This document shows positions 14,151 to 22,194 of a stretch of 64,000 nucleotides of DNA, piece by piece. The translations under genes and the position numbers were made by a program. The first letter of the stretch is position 1. Each line of letters begins with the position of its first letter. The stretch is taken from NCBI GenBank assembly GCA_023439185.1, contig JAEXOR010000065.1, positions 124,001-188,000 of the forward strand, written 5' to 3'. The notes beneath the pieces were generated by a model. It worked only from the letters and a program-made list of their open reading frames with translations. It was not told the origin of the DNA and did no database searches. The stretch is from Bacillota bacterium (lineage in GTDB: Bacteria; Bacillota; Desulfotomaculia; Desulfotomaculales; Desulfallaceae).

Positions 14151-14981
14151 TCATTGGTACGCATATACTTCTGCCGGTGTCCGGTAATCCAGGGACTGGT
14201 GCAGCCGGCGGCAGTTATAAAAGTTCAGGTAGTTATCCACCCTGTGACGGGCTTGCCGTGGGCTATTGTACTCGTTAAGGTACACCTCCTCATATTTCAA
14301 GCTGCGCCAAAGTCGCTCGGTAAAGATATTATCCAAGGCCCGCCCTTTGCCGTCCATGCTGATTTGTGTTCCGGCATTTTGAAGTAGTTGAACGTACTGT
14401 GGACTGGTAAAGTGACTTCCCTGATCGCTGTTGAATATTTGAGGTGTGGATTGTGCTAGCGCCTGTTTAACCGCCTGCAGTACAAAGTCTATCTCCAGGG
14501 TCTGTTCCATGGCCCAGCTTATTACGTAGCGGGAATACCAATCCAATACGGCCACCAGGTACATCCACCCCCGGATAAGCCGGATATAGGTAATATCAAT
14601 ACCCCAGACGTGGTTTGGAAAGTCGGCTGTGACATTGCTGAGCAGGTAGGGGAATACCTGATGCTCCTTTCTTTGCTTGCTCAGGTTGGGTCCGGGACAG
14701 ATGCCGGCAATGCCCATTTTGCGCATGTGTTGCTGAACCGCTTTCCGGTTGATGCAAAACCCATCTCGGCAAAGCTGGGCGGTGATTCGTCGTGAGCCGT
14801 AAAAGGGATATGCCGTATATACTTCATCAATGCGATGTTTGATGGCAATTTCTTCTGCAGAAGGCTGTACGGGCTTATAATACAGGCCGGTGCGGTTAAG
14901 ACTCAGCAACTCGGCTTGAGTTGTGACGGGTAGATCCGGATTGCCCAATTCGACAAGTGCTTTTCGCTCATTTGTGGTCAA
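14151..14981 (-). CDS. IS3-family transposase OrfB
   Basis: A 276-aa DDE transposase with an rve integrase core. First Asp in VWGIDITYI, second in FNSDQGSHFTSPQY, Glu in NIFTERLWRSLKYE with the K/R helix residues of the IS3 group. The N-terminal HTH_21 region reads YPFYGSRRITAQLCRDGF. All three catalytic residues are present and there are no stops, so it may be active. It starts at TTG overlapping the OrfA stop; a nine-A run upstream could also support frameshifting into a fused OrfAB. Confidence 0.95.
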   Translation of the reverse strand: MTTNERKALVELGNPDLPVTTQAELLSLNRTGLYYKPVQPSAEEIAIKHRIDEVYTAYPFYGSRRITAQLCRDGFCINRKAVQQHMRKMGIAGICPGPNLSKQRKEHQVFPYLLSNVTADFPNHVWGIDITYIRLIRGWMYLVAVLDWYSRYVISWAMEQTLEIDFVLQAVKQALAQSTPQIFNSDQGSHFTSPQYVQLLQNAGTQISMDGKGRALDNIFTERLWRSLKYEEVYLNEYNSPRQARHRVDNYLNFYNCRRLHQSLDYRTPAEVYAYQ

Positions 14982-14982
14982 T

Positions 14983-15273
14983 TCAGAGGCCAGATTTTTT
15001 TTTCAACCAGTCAAGCTGGGTTGTTAACTGCCCAATTTTTGTATAGAGCTCGTCCTTCTCTTTTTCGTGGCCGGCATTTACGGTACCCAGGTTCTTGCGC
15101 TCGTCGGCGAAAAGCTGTGGCATCCCTTCAATGGCCTGTTTTTTCCAGCGATTTAGCTGTGTTGTGTGGATCCCGTATTCTGAAGAGAGCTGTGATATGG
15201 ATTTTTCCTCCCGCAGGATTTCCAGTACTACTTTGGCTTTAAATTCCGATGGATATTTTTTTCGGATTGGCAT
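14983..15273 (-). CDS. IS3-family transposase OrfA
   Basis: A 96-aa protein with the HTH of the IS3/IS150 OrfA family (YPSEFKAKVVLEILREEKSI, SQLSSEYGIHTTQLNRWKKQ) and a C-terminal leucine-zipper-like helix (KIGQLTTQLDWLKKK). It binds the terminal repeats. It ends one base before OrfB begins, next to a run of nine A. Confidence 0.95.
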   Translation of the reverse strand: MPIRKKYPSEFKAKVVLEILREEKSISQLSSEYGIHTTQLNRWKKQAIEGMPQLFADERKNLGTVNAGHEKEKDELYTKIGQLTTQLDWLKKKSGL

Positions 15274-15319
15274 TTAGAGCTTAAGACCTCCTGTTTTTGT
15301 GTCCGAAATCCTGGGTCCA

Positions 15320-15418
15320 TTATAGAACAGCTAATACGGCTCCCGATTCGAGACGGATTCTATCTTGATTTTGGTCATCAAAAGGCTTGTTAAGGCAACA
15401 GACATCGAGATAAATCAT
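15320..15418 (-). pseudogene. PIN-domain protein, truncated by the IS
   Basis: The ATG at 15418 has AAGGAG upstream and opens 32 codons: MIYLDVCCLNKPFDDQNQDR and so on to AVLAVL, ending at a stop formed by the IS junction. This is the N-terminus of a widespread PIN-domain family (MIYLDVCCLNRPFDDQxQDR) that holds the first catalytic Asp. The remaining 100 or so residues are absent from the other side of the IS. The family is VapC-like; no antitoxin gene is seen upstream. Confidence 0.8.
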
Positions 15419-15493
15419 AATTTTACTCCTTAAAAAACCAATACCTTGACCAGTAAATTTGCAGATTTACATTAACCTTTTAAGAGGCGCAAT

Positions 15494-15690
15494 CATTCAA
15501 TCCCGAGTGTTTTGAATACCGCATCTTCCAGGCTGGTATAAAACGACGTTTGGAGCTTCGCAAACAGGTCGTAAGGCACTGCTGCGATATCAACGGCGGA
15601 AGACATAGGGAGCAGAATTTTTTCGCTCCGGCATCAAAGCAAACCTGCAAAGTATTGGCAAGGTTGTCTTTAACCGTTTTCCTAATAGCG
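15494..15690 (-). pseudogene. C-terminal remnant of BrxL-like Lon protease
   Basis: The minus strand encodes TVKDNLANTLQVCFDAGAKK and then, after a 1-base shift in a run of six A, MSSAVDIAAVPYDLFAKLQT and SFYTSLEDAVFKTLGIE followed by a stop. This matches the end of the Lon-related protein BrxL of BREX phage-defence systems (VKDNLA.TLQV.FDAGAK..L.PM...D....P..LFAK.QTSFY.DP.DAVFKALG.E). Only the last 65 or so codons remain. The remnant begins exactly at the stop of the helicase gene. Confidence 0.7.
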
Positions 15691-18630
15691 CTATATGCTT
15701 AAAAACCCGTTGTCAAATGCACTCGGATACAGGAACATCTTCTCGGCTTTGCCAAAAGCAATTTTGATTTTGTCGCCATCTATCTTCACTACGACTCCAT
15801 CTCCGAAAACCTTATGTTTCACGGTTACTCCTGCTCTTACACCAGACAGGTCGATTTTGAGCTTCGTCACTTTGATATTCCCGACGCTATATTCAGCACC
15901 TTCAGCCACTTTTTGAAACGGGCTGTAGGCAGCATTACCCACTGGTTTTAAGTGTGCTGGAAACGATTGTTTGGTCGGCAGATTCTTAATTCTTGTATTT
16001 TCCAACATATACGAACCGTCATCCGCTTCATCGACCATCTCTTCATCATCGGTTTCAGAATTGGCAAAAGCCATATCCGGCAAATCGTCAAATGCCTGCG
16101 TTACTGCCGCCATAGAGATTTGCTGTGAGCCAAATAACCTTTCAAATTCATCTCTCGTAAGTACAGTATCAAATCCGCCAACCGCCTCGCCTTCGTGCTT
16201 GTCGATACCAGTGTAGCTTAAAGAAGAATCCTCATATCGCTTGAATTTATAAACCGCATCATTCATCAAGGCGCCGTTGAATACGCCGAGCGAAACGAGG
16301 AGTCCAAAATCCTTCACATTCAATCCTGTTACCCGCTTGAATAATCCAGGTTCAAGCTGCGTAATAACGTCTTTCAGAGTGTATTCCCTGAAGTCTGTCA
16401 GGTACATAAATACCGGTATACGGGTGGCGAATTTGATTAGTTTCTCCTGAATTAGCTTGCGCTCGGACTTAATTCTCTTCTCCTCTTCCGAGAGTTCCTT
16501 TTTCTCTTTTGGAGTCAGCTTTTCGCCTTTCGCCTTCGTCTTTTTCACCTTGTCGGTGAGGTTGATGATGGTCTCGATATCATTGTTTAGGCGGCGAAAA
16601 CCCTCAATACTCTTAAGCGCCCGCATTGCTTCCTCATTTGCCATAAGGCGGGCAAGAGTTTCGTTATCTACATTAACAAGCAATGCGCTTTCCCAACGAC
16701 GAGCGAGCAGTGTCGCCGATGTACCCGCCATTGCAATGTCAAGGATTTCACTGGCGCTGATTTGCTTCATCGTGCTGCCGTCATAGGCGATGACAGGCAG
16801 GAAGTTGATAAACTCTTCAACTTTCTTTTCGGGATTACCCTCATTGACGTTCAGACGACAACTATAGTCAGATATCTGCTTCAAAGCGCGGTCAAGCGCA
16901 AAGTCAAAGACATAGCACTCCTTTTTCATAATCTCTCGAACACCCGCGCCTGCATCAATTTCCCAAGGACTCTGCACACGGAACGCTGCCTGGAAATAGG
17001 TTTCGGGACTAGATAAATTGCGAAGCATAAAGATCCCTGTCCATGGTTTAATGGTAACGCCAGTAGTCAGCTTACCGCAAGATAGCGTTATTGTCTTTGT
17101 TTTCAGCGGGTCGCCCATTGACCGCTGTATAGGCTCAAGGGCGTCCACACCAATGCCCGCCCCGCTTCCGGCACATACATTCACGGTATAGTCATGGAAG
17201 AACGTGTTTTGCTTCTGCCGCAGCAGATTGCGCATAGCGAAACATGATGCTACATTAGGCAGGAACCACAATGTATGCGTCAAAATGCTCAGCAGGCGGT
17301 TGTTTGAATATGGCATCTCCGGCTTTCTCGCGCCCAGTTTCAAGTCATCAGTAGTCGTGCCGAGATAAGCGCCGCGAATGAGGTCGAGCCATTTCTGGAC
17401 ATATTCTTCGTATTCAAACTTCGCTTCATCGCCTCTGCCCTTGGCAGCAAAAAAGACATTAAGGTCGAATTCGTCAAACTCACCCTGCATCGCTATTTGC
17501 CTTATACTGTCCGGAATTTTGTAGGTCATCATTACCATTCTCGGCAACGACAAATAGGGATTGCCGGGTGTCGTCCCCCAATTTTCTTTAGCGCGCTGCT
17601 CATCGGAATATGTCCAGTTATAAATCTGGTCTTCGATAAATTCGCCGGAGTTGATAGCGCGAAACGGAGTTCCAGACAGATAGAGGTAACGTGATGTGAT
17701 AATAGGCAGGAAAGACTCGTTGATGGCGTTACCTTCCTCTTCTTTTGCGTATTTTTCTGCATCTAACGAATCGTAAGCATCCTCATCTTCTTGCTCAAAG
17801 AGCTTTCTGGCATTCTCACGCCATGCACCAAAATGATATTCATCAAAAATCACCAAGTCCCAGTTTGTAGTATGTACCCACTCATTTTTAGCTTTAATAC
17901 CCCCGGATTCGTTCGTACCGAGGTAATCCTGAAATGAACCAAAACAAACTATTGAGCGTGATAGATCGGCTTCAGCATAGGTCAAGCCAGAATCACGGCT
18001 GATAAATTGCCAACCCTCAAAATCCACATGAGTCCGCAAATCCTCTTCCCACGCACTTTGCACGGCAGGTTTGAACGTGAGGATAAGGATCTTTGTGAGC
18101 CCCATCCTCTTTGCAAGCTGGTAGGACGCAAATGTCTTGCCAAACCGCATCTTGGCGTTCCAGAGGAACTTAGCTGAGCGAGTCGACCTTTCCTTAGCGG
18201 CTGACTTGAAGTATTCAATCGTCTTATTGACGGCTTCTTCCTGCTCGGGGCGCATCTTGAAATCACGGGTACGGTTCTCGGCGTTCTCCACACCGTCACG
18301 TACAGCGATATATGCTGCTCGGATGTCTTCGACCGTGCATCTAAACCACTCGCCGCCCACGTTCGGAAAGCCACGCTTTGCGAGAGTACGGTGAACATCA
18401 TGGTCACTAAAGTTACCGCCATCCGAGTACATCGCCGACTCCGCAAAGACGATACGATACGGGATCTTCCCATCGGGTCGTTTCGTAGGATACTGCTGCG
18501 CCACACGTTGCTCAACGTTTATGGTTGTATAGCCGACCTTTAACAGACCCATATAGTCGGGGTTACTGTCCTCATACGCATATATCATTGGGTGCGCTTC
18601 GGGTCGAAGCGGGAAGAATTCCTTGTCCAT
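15691..18630 (-). CDS. GIY-YIG nuclease-helicase, restriction enzyme-like
   Basis: A 979-aa protein. The N-terminal domain (about residues 10-115) is of the T5orf172/MUG113 GIY-YIG nuclease type: GLLKVGYTTINVEQRVAQQY, then HDVHRTLAKRGF and GGEWFRCT. Next is a superfamily 2 helicase with motif I NAKMRFGKTFASY near residue 160 and motif II VIFDEYHFG near residue 260, then LYLSGTPFRA and a second RecA part (SCGKLTTGVTIKPWTG, QAAFRVQSPW). A K/E-rich linker and a small C-terminal domain follow. With the two methylases upstream it should form the restriction arm of a modification-dependent defence system. Confidence 0.85.
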   Translation of the reverse strand: MDKEFFPLRPEAHPMIYAYEDSNPDYMGLLKVGYTTINVEQRVAQQYPTKRPDGKIPYRIVFAESAMYSDGGNFSDHDVHRTLAKRGFPNVGGEWFRCTVEDIRAAYIAVRDGVENAENRTRDFKMRPEQEEAVNKTIEYFKSAAKERSTRSAKFLWNAKMRFGKTFASYQLAKRMGLTKILILTFKPAVQSAWEEDLRTHVDFEGWQFISRDSGLTYAEADLSRSIVCFGSFQDYLGTNESGGIKAKNEWVHTTNWDLVIFDEYHFGAWRENARKLFEQEDEDAYDSLDAEKYAKEEEGNAINESFLPIITSRYLYLSGTPFRAINSGEFIEDQIYNWTYSDEQRAKENWGTTPGNPYLSLPRMVMMTYKIPDSIRQIAMQGEFDEFDLNVFFAAKGRGDEAKFEYEEYVQKWLDLIRGAYLGTTTDDLKLGARKPEMPYSNNRLLSILTHTLWFLPNVASCFAMRNLLRQKQNTFFHDYTVNVCAGSGAGIGVDALEPIQRSMGDPLKTKTITLSCGKLTTGVTIKPWTGIFMLRNLSSPETYFQAAFRVQSPWEIDAGAGVREIMKKECYVFDFALDRALKQISDYSCRLNVNEGNPEKKVEEFINFLPVIAYDGSTMKQISASEILDIAMAGTSATLLARRWESALLVNVDNETLARLMANEEAMRALKSIEGFRRLNNDIETIINLTDKVKKTKAKGEKLTPKEKKELSEEEKRIKSERKLIQEKLIKFATRIPVFMYLTDFREYTLKDVITQLEPGLFKRVTGLNVKDFGLLVSLGVFNGALMNDAVYKFKRYEDSSLSYTGIDKHEGEAVGGFDTVLTRDEFERLFGSQQISMAAVTQAFDDLPDMAFANSETDDEEMVDEADDGSYMLENTRIKNLPTKQSFPAHLKPVGNAAYSPFQKVAEGAEYSVGNIKVTKLKIDLSGVRAGVTVKHKVFGDGVVVKIDGDKIKIAFGKAEKMFLYPSAFDNGFLSI

Positions 18631-18734
18631 ATTTAATCATCCTCATTTTTGTTGCTGTCAGAGATACTTTCTTCAAGTGCAGCAGAACAGTCAAAGACAT
18701 TATTGCGGATTCGCAATTCATTAGGCGTCTTTTC
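18631..18734. other. Spacer in the restriction-modification operon
   Basis: 104 bp between the methylase and nuclease genes. One minus-strand frame is protein-like for about 35 codons (NELRIRNNVFDCSAALEESI then SDSNKNEDD, ending 8 bases before the nuclease ATG) but has no convincing start. It may be a tiny gene or the end of a decayed one. Confidence 0.3.
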
Positions 18735-20255
18735 TTACTCATCAACATCGCCAACTAACTCCATTGGTCGCACCATGCTTTCGATAAACGCTATCTCATC
18801 TTCTATAATGCCATATTTGGCATAGAGTTTCTCGTCCGTCCAAGGTTCAGAGAAGTCTTGAATGGGAACAAGGGAGTAGACCTTGCTGGTAGCATCCTGA
18901 GTAATTTTCTTCAGGAACACCATAAAGCGGAAAAAGCGTGTTTCAATATAGGAAACCACATTTCTTGCTTCCAGCTCTGTTTCAAACGGGCCTATGACAA
19001 TGTAGGTTTCAGTACAACAGGTGTTATGTCCTGCGAGAATCGGTTTGTTAAGGATTTGGTGGGGATAGTTATCTCCAGCGTTATAAGCCTTTGACATAAA
19101 AATTTTGTATTTATCTATCCAATCCTTATTTCGCTCTACTTCGGACTTAGCTATATACGTTATTCTGCCACGCTCATAAAGCTCAATGTTGTTTATTTGA
19201 CTTTTTGATTTACCTGAATAATTCGTGGGAAAAGCAAATGGCTTTCTTGAACTCACAATGCTATCAAATGTCGGTTCATTTAACTTCATTACTTTATGCA
19301 GGATAGATACGCCTTCACTATATCGGATAAAAACATCGCAATTTTCCTCTAACAACGGGCGTTCTGAAATGCTGATTCTATCGCCATTATGCGTGTAAAT
19401 TTTGCACAATCCTTGATTGTCTCTATCCCACAAAAAGTAACAAACGCCACTCTTAACTTCGACACCAGGGAAACAATCAGCCGCATTAAGATAATCATGT
19501 ATTATTCTGATACTTGTATCGTTTAGCATTTCCCCACGAAATGCGTTAAGACCTTTACCTCCCGCGAACCAACGCGAAGGAATAATCATTGTTAAGTAGC
19601 GCGGTTTCAGTTTTTTTGCCTGTTGGACAAAATACTGATAAATCGGCTTGGCGCTCGCTTGATTCCCCCCATCGCTCAACTGATACGGTGGATTACCGAT
19701 TATCACATCAAATTTCATATTGAAAATCTCCTCCGGCTTTTTGGTGTGAATCAGCTCGTATGCGTATGTTTCAAGCGATTCATCACGGTCATACTCCGTC
19801 TTGGATGCTCCGCAAAAGGCACACTTCTCCCCGCGCCAAACGTGCTTAATCTTCTTGAAACGGATATTCCCCTCGGCACTATCGAATTTTGTAATGGAGT
19901 ACCGTCCATTCGGGTACTTCGAGCAGTACACACTCCGCCGCGACAATAGCGAGGTCATCTCCGTAATGGCGATGCCGTAAAGCTGCTTATGGAATATGTG
20001 ATCGATACGCTCATGCAAATCGGTAATTTTCGGCTCAAGCCCGGTGAGCAGCCTTTTTGCAATTTCCCGCAGGAACACTCCGCTCTTGGCGGCAGGATCG
20101 AGGAATGTAACCGCTGGGTCGCTGAAAAGCTCCTGCGGCAGCATATCGAGCATCTTGTTAACAATCTCCGGTGGTGTGAACACCTCGTCGTTCGATAAAT
20201 TGGCAAGGCAGGACAGCACGTCCGGGTTATAAGTATTGGTGTAGAAATCAGCCAT
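18735..20255 (-). CDS. Eco57I/TaqI-like N6-adenine DNA methyltransferase
   Basis: A 506-aa protein starting at ATG 20255, 10 bases after GGAGG. SAM-binding motif I is FLDPAAKSGVFLREIAKRL; catalytic motif IV is VIIGNPPYQLSDGG. Between them is a zinc-knuckle-like CAFCGASKTEYDRDESLETY. The C-terminal half is a target-recognition region. The KSG form of motif I is usual in this family. The gene overlaps the end of the smaller methylase by 8 bases. It modifies host DNA to protect it from the linked nuclease-helicase. Confidence 0.9.
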   Translation of the reverse strand: MADFYTNTYNPDVLSCLANLSNDEVFTPPEIVNKMLDMLPQELFSDPAVTFLDPAAKSGVFLREIAKRLLTGLEPKITDLHERIDHIFHKQLYGIAITEMTSLLSRRSVYCSKYPNGRYSITKFDSAEGNIRFKKIKHVWRGEKCAFCGASKTEYDRDESLETYAYELIHTKKPEEIFNMKFDVIIGNPPYQLSDGGNQASAKPIYQYFVQQAKKLKPRYLTMIIPSRWFAGGKGLNAFRGEMLNDTSIRIIHDYLNAADCFPGVEVKSGVCYFLWDRDNQGLCKIYTHNGDRISISERPLLEENCDVFIRYSEGVSILHKVMKLNEPTFDSIVSSRKPFAFPTNYSGKSKSQINNIELYERGRITYIAKSEVERNKDWIDKYKIFMSKAYNAGDNYPHQILNKPILAGHNTCCTETYIVIGPFETELEARNVVSYIETRFFRFMVFLKKITQDATSKVYSLVPIQDFSEPWTDEKLYAKYGIIEDEIAFIESMVRPMELVGDVDE

Positions 20256-20907
20256 TGTCCTGCACCCTCCTGTAGTGTATCGGTGGGTACTCACGAATCG
20301 GAAGAGGTATGAACGCCTGAACCTCTTCGTCGTATTCCCAATCAGTCATGGATGACATCATCTGCTGCCCATGCCTCTCCAGCATTTGGTCGAGCCGGTA
20401 GTCGCGACGCTTAATCATGCAACCATTTACCGCCGACCACTCAGCGAAGATAATCGGCGTACCATCTGCTTGTTTCAAAGTCAAAGCGTCTCCACAAAGG
20501 ATGTTATGCCTCAGGATATATTGCATGGCTTCACGACAATCGTCATTTGCATCTTTCTTGCAGATGGCGGTGTATTTCTTGTCCCATATTTTAAACATCC
20601 GCTTGCGACAATCATTGACGTTGTCCTGCAATATATCCACGCCGTAAATACTTGTGACAGCAATAATAGCGTACCGTTCATAATCAGCAGCATATTTGCC
20701 ATAGCGCGATTTCACAACGGCGAGTTTGCGCCGCAGTATTTCTGCAAGAAAATTTCCATCGCCACAAGCCGGTTCGAGGAATCGGCTCTCAATACGCTCA
20801 GTTTCCTGCTTTACGAGGTCAAGCATAGCTTTCACTTCGCGCTCGGCAGTAAACACCTCACCGTGGTCAGCGATACGCTGTTTTGATTTTGTCTGTGTCT
20901 TTGCCAT
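20248..20907 (-). CDS. SAM-dependent DNA methyltransferase-like protein
   Basis: A 219-aa protein starting at ATG 20907 after GGGGTG. The GEVFTAEREVKAMLDLV start and motif I FLEPACGDGNFLAEIL are those of type I/IIG adenine methylases. The place where NPPY should stand reads IIFAEWSAV, so the catalytic motif appears absent and it may act as a partner of the larger methylase. First gene of a three-gene minus-strand operon. Confidence 0.8.
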   Translation of the reverse strand: MAKTQTKSKQRIADHGEVFTAEREVKAMLDLVKQETERIESRFLEPACGDGNFLAEILRRKLAVVKSRYGKYAADYERYAIIAVTSIYGVDILQDNVNDCRKRMFKIWDKKYTAICKKDANDDCREAMQYILRHNILCGDALTLKQADGTPIIFAEWSAVNGCMIKRRDYRLDQMLERHGQQMMSSMTDWEYDEEVQAFIPLPIREYPPIHYRRVQDNG

Positions 20908-20937
20908 CAATTTCACCCCTACTGGGGAATAACCCAC

Positions 20938-21180
20938 TCGAACTACTCATTATCAGCCGGCATGGCTTTTTCACTATTATGTATTAGAACATTGAGAAAT
21001 TTTGACGAAAAAGCGTATTATTTGTTTAGATTTAATATTTAAACAAATAACATGATAAAACCTTCTTCTTAGGCAGGAACACTTAGTGTGTTGCTAAGGG
21101 CTCAACTGACGAATCTAATCTGTCAGTTGAGCCCTTTGTTTTCTCCAACTCTATATAAATGGGCGGTATGGGCGGCATGA
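20938..21180. other. Gene-free stretch with two hairpins
   Basis: No gene seen. Contains an 11-bp inverted repeat (TTATTTGTTTA at 21018-21028 with TAAACAAATAA at 21040-21050) and a perfect 15-bp terminator-type stem at 21096-21136. Confidence 0.5.
21096..21142 (+). terminator. Strong hairpin of terminator type
   Basis: Arms AAGGGCTCAACTGAC (21096-21110) and its exact complement (21122-21136), followed by GTTTT on the plus strand. No plus-strand gene precedes it within 300 bp, so it may be a relic or block read-through toward the toxin-antitoxin genes. Confidence 0.6.
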
Positions 21181-21303
21181 TGTAATCGACACTATTATTA
21201 CAGCCAGGACTGTCATATCGTTCGTCACCCTCGCCGCTGCTGAGATCTTGGCTAAAAGACTGGGCACTTCTCCGGGGAACGGGCCGATTATTTCCTCTGT
21301 TGC
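21181..21303 (-). pseudogene. Second, diverged fragment of the spoIIE 3' end
   Basis: Minus-strand translation gives EEIIGPFPGEVPSLLAKISA then ARVTNDMTVLAVIIV. The intact SpoIIE C-terminus reads GEIIDLPPGEVAELLVKLAL then GRVMDDMTVLAVRL. About 20 of 35 positions agree, including the final DMTVLAV metal-binding strand of the PP2C fold. No start or upstream part is present. It abuts the stop of the PIN toxin, so the toxin-antitoxin pair is bracketed by two spoIIE ends. Confidence 0.75.
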
Positions 21304-21306
21304 ATT

Positions 21307-21750
21307 TTACCTGGCTTGTCCAGTCGCGTCATTGAATAAATTTAAAAAGTCGGTTACCCTGACGATATTCAATATTTGGCCTAATCTTTCATTAAAAAAT
21401 TTTTTATCACTTACCACCAAATAATCCGGTGTCCAAGCATGAACTGAAGCTATGACGGGTACGTCCCATATATCATCGAGATAGCCTTTATATTCATTTA
21501 TTATATCATTCCTTGGCTTAATGATAAGAATAGCATAGTCATTGGCCCATTCTGCCAGTTCCCTATAATATTCCCCGCCTTTATCCTCGCCAAACTTATC
21601 ATAAAAAGCGGATTTTAATTCAAGTAAACAATATTCAGGTATACCTAACCTTATTTTATTGTCCTCGGCCATTTTTAAGATCTGGCGCGGGATACCCCGA
21701 TAAACAATAGCCGAAAAAAGAGTGCTGGAATCAATCGCTACCTTTATCAT
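21307..21750 (-). CDS. PIN-domain toxin
   Basis: A 147-aa PIN-domain ribonuclease. First acidic residue in KVAIDSSTLFSAIVYRG; further conserved acids in KGYLDDIWDVPVIASVHAWT and DYLVVSDKKF. ATG 21750 follows GGGGAT, inside the antitoxin gene (20-base overlap), the usual layout of type II toxin-antitoxin operons. It should cleave RNA when released from the antitoxin. Confidence 0.85.
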   Translation of the reverse strand: MIKVAIDSSTLFSAIVYRGIPRQILKMAEDNKIRLGIPEYCLLELKSAFYDKFGEDKGGEYYRELAEWANDYAILIIKPRNDIINEYKGYLDDIWDVPVIASVHAWTPDYLVVSDKKFFNERLGQILNIVRVTDFLNLFNDATGQAR

Positions 21751-22114
21751 TAAGATCCCCATAAATTTTTTCAAATAGCTCTTTACGGTTATTGTCCAGA
21801 TAAGAGTTTAGATCTCCGGGATTGGGGAATTCTTGACGCAACTGTAGGCCGACCTTGGACGCAAGCGTGTCAATGACGGTTAGTTTTCTGACAGTCATGT
21901 TGTTATTTTGAACTTCAAAAATTATTTCGTCACCGGCATTGATATTTAAGGCTCTTCTTGCTTTGCTTGGTATGGTAACCTGACCTTTGCTCGTAACTTT
22001 ACCAATAATAGAAATCTCAGAAGGGGAAAGATCCCATTCAACTACTCCATCCCTTCTACCCACCCTACCGAAATATCTTCTAAGTTTTTTGGGTTTTTCT
22101 TTTAATCCTCTCAC
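21731..22114 (-). CDS. AbrB/SpoVT-type antitoxin
   Basis: A 127-aa protein. The swapped-hairpin AbrB domain is in the middle: GKVTSKGQVTIPSKARRALN and AGDEIIFEVQNNNMTVRKL. The acidic C-terminal tail (NNRKELFEKIYGDLNDKGSD) likely wraps the toxin. The start is a GTG 14 bases after GGAGG, so a different start is possible; the N-terminal 35 residues are basic and not part of the domain. The pair should autoregulate its own promoter. Confidence 0.85.
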   Translation of the reverse strand: MRGLKEKPKKLRRYFGRVGRRDGVVEWDLSPSEISIIGKVTSKGQVTIPSKARRALNINAGDEIIFEVQNNNMTVRKLTVIDTLASKVGLQLRQEFPNPGDLNSYLDNNRKELFEKIYGDLNDKGSD

Positions 22115-22194
22115 AATAAAACACCTTACCTCCTTACGTCTTACATATATTATAATCCATTAGACATATCTAATAAACAATTTTTTGAGCATCG

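Larger units (their letters stand above)
13805..15319 (-). mobile_element. IS3-family insertion sequence
   Basis: A 1515-bp element. Both ends begin TGGACCC, with further imperfect similarity inward (GACA ... TTAAGC). It encodes overlapping OrfA and OrfB on the minus strand. The flanking bases (AGG on the left, TTA on the right) show no 3-bp target duplication, and the gene cut on the right is not continued on the left. So a deletion or rearrangement probably took place at this copy. The left 340 bp is non-coding and holds a nested inverted repeat. Confidence 0.8.

Noticed and set aside
20248..20255. Frameshift between the two methylase genes
   Set aside because: Both have their own start and good ribosome binding site; the 8-base overlap is ordinary translational coupling.
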